Below, in pieces: positions 6,043 through 6,356 of a stretch of DNA of 6,356 nucleotides. A model generated the notes under the pieces. That model searched no databases. It worked only from the letters and a program-made list of their open reading frames with translations, and was not told the origin of the DNA. Made by a program: the position numbers and the translations under genes. Origin of the DNA: Bacteroidota bacterium (GTDB lineage: Bacteria; Bacteroidota; Bacteroidia; Flavobacteriales; Flavobacteriaceae); assembly GCA_022601215.1 (NCBI GenBank), contig JAHZIZ010000263.1, positions 1-6,356 of the forward strand, given 5' to 3'. Each line of letters opens with the position of its first letter. Position 1 is the first letter of the stretch.

Positions 6043-6356
6043 TTGAAAATTCTTCTCACAGGTGCAAATGGTTATATCGGCATGCGATTACTCCCCATGC
6101 TATTAGAAGAAGGTCACCAAGTTGTGTGTGCAGTTCGAAACGCTGGGCGACTGTCAGTTAGCAAATCGGTTAGAGATGCCATTGAAATTATAGAAATTGA
6201 TTTTTTAAACACACCTGAACGTGAGTGCCTACCAAAAGATATAGATGTCGCTTATTATCTCATTCATTCTATGTCCTCTTCAACCTCAGATTTTGATGAA
6301 AAGGAAGAACTTTCGGCTAAGAATTTTAACGTTTACTTGGCCCACACCCAATGCCA
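6043..6356 (+). CDS. Atypical SDR-family NAD(P)-binding protein, N-terminal part (3' end outside window)
   Basis: The frame from TTG at 6043 stays open to the window edge and gives 104 residues. It opens with a classic Rossmann nucleotide-binding turn, KILLTGANGYIGMRLLPMLLEEGHQVVCAVRN (2-33), where GANGYIG (7-13) is the GxxGxxG motif and Arg32 follows strand 2, the usual place for contact with NADP phosphate. Then come EIIEIDFLN (48-56), with Asp53, and AYYLIHSMSSSTSDFDEKEELSAKNF (70-95), typical of extended or atypical SDR proteins such as the NDUFA9/YLR290C-like group, some of which carry a C-terminal DUF2867. That C-terminal domain, if present, is outside the window. The start must be TTG: no ATG or GTG occurs in frame between the upstream stop (TAG at 6001-6003) and the Rossmann motif, and TTG AAA ATT gives the expected M-K-I. 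The substrate is unknown. The gene is divergent from the 55-residue membrane protein gene. Confidence 0.88.
   Translation, partial: MKILLTGANGYIGMRLLPMLLEEGHQVVCAVRNAGRLSVSKSVRDAIEIIEIDFLNTPERECLPKDIDVAYYLIHSMSSSTSDFDEKEELSAKNFNVYLAHTQC

Overview
The window looks like chromosomal DNA of a marine-type member of the Flavobacteriaceae (Bacteroidota). The evidence is AT-rich intergenic DNA, a full-length SusD/RagB-type lipoprotein with a Bacteroidota surface-export signal after its lipid-anchored cysteine, promoter elements of the Bacteroidota TAnnTTTG type, weak Shine-Dalgarno signals, and M28 peptidase, ArgRS and MarC sequences of flavobacterial flavour. No RNA gene, insertion sequence, CRISPR array or phage gene is visible, and no gap between genes exceeds about 130 bases.

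Layout, left to right. (1) Positions 2-340 (+) hold the C-terminal end of an M28-family zinc peptidase. It ends at a perfect palindromic, bidirectional terminator (341-374). (2) Positions 381-2024 (-) encode a complete SusD-like outer-membrane lipoprotein, convergent with the peptidase. It has no SusC partner beside it; the gene upstream of it is argS. (3) Positions 2128-3897 (-) encode complete arginyl-tRNA synthetase with a GTG start and a leader containing a hairpin. (4) Positions 4026-4661 (+), divergent from argS, encode a lipoprotein of the CpcT/CpeT family, which is best known for phycobiliprotein chromophore lyases. It is followed after 33 bases by an uncharacterised 143-residue protein (4695-5126). 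(5) Positions 5206-5844 (+) encode a MarC-family inner-membrane protein. (6) Positions 5834-6001 (-) encode a 55-residue membrane miniprotein whose 3' end overlaps marC. (7) From 6043 (+) to the window edge runs the N-terminal part of an atypical NAD(P)-binding SDR protein with a TTG start.

The genes do not form one obvious pathway. They read as a housekeeping stretch (argS, MarC, SDR) mixed with envelope and nutrient genes (M28 peptidase, SusD, CpcT-like lipoprotein). The least ordinary points are the SusD without a neighbouring SusC, the CpcT/CpeT-fold lipoprotein in what appears to be a non-photosynthetic bacterium, and the uncharacterised gene paired with it. I found no convincing new multi-gene system.
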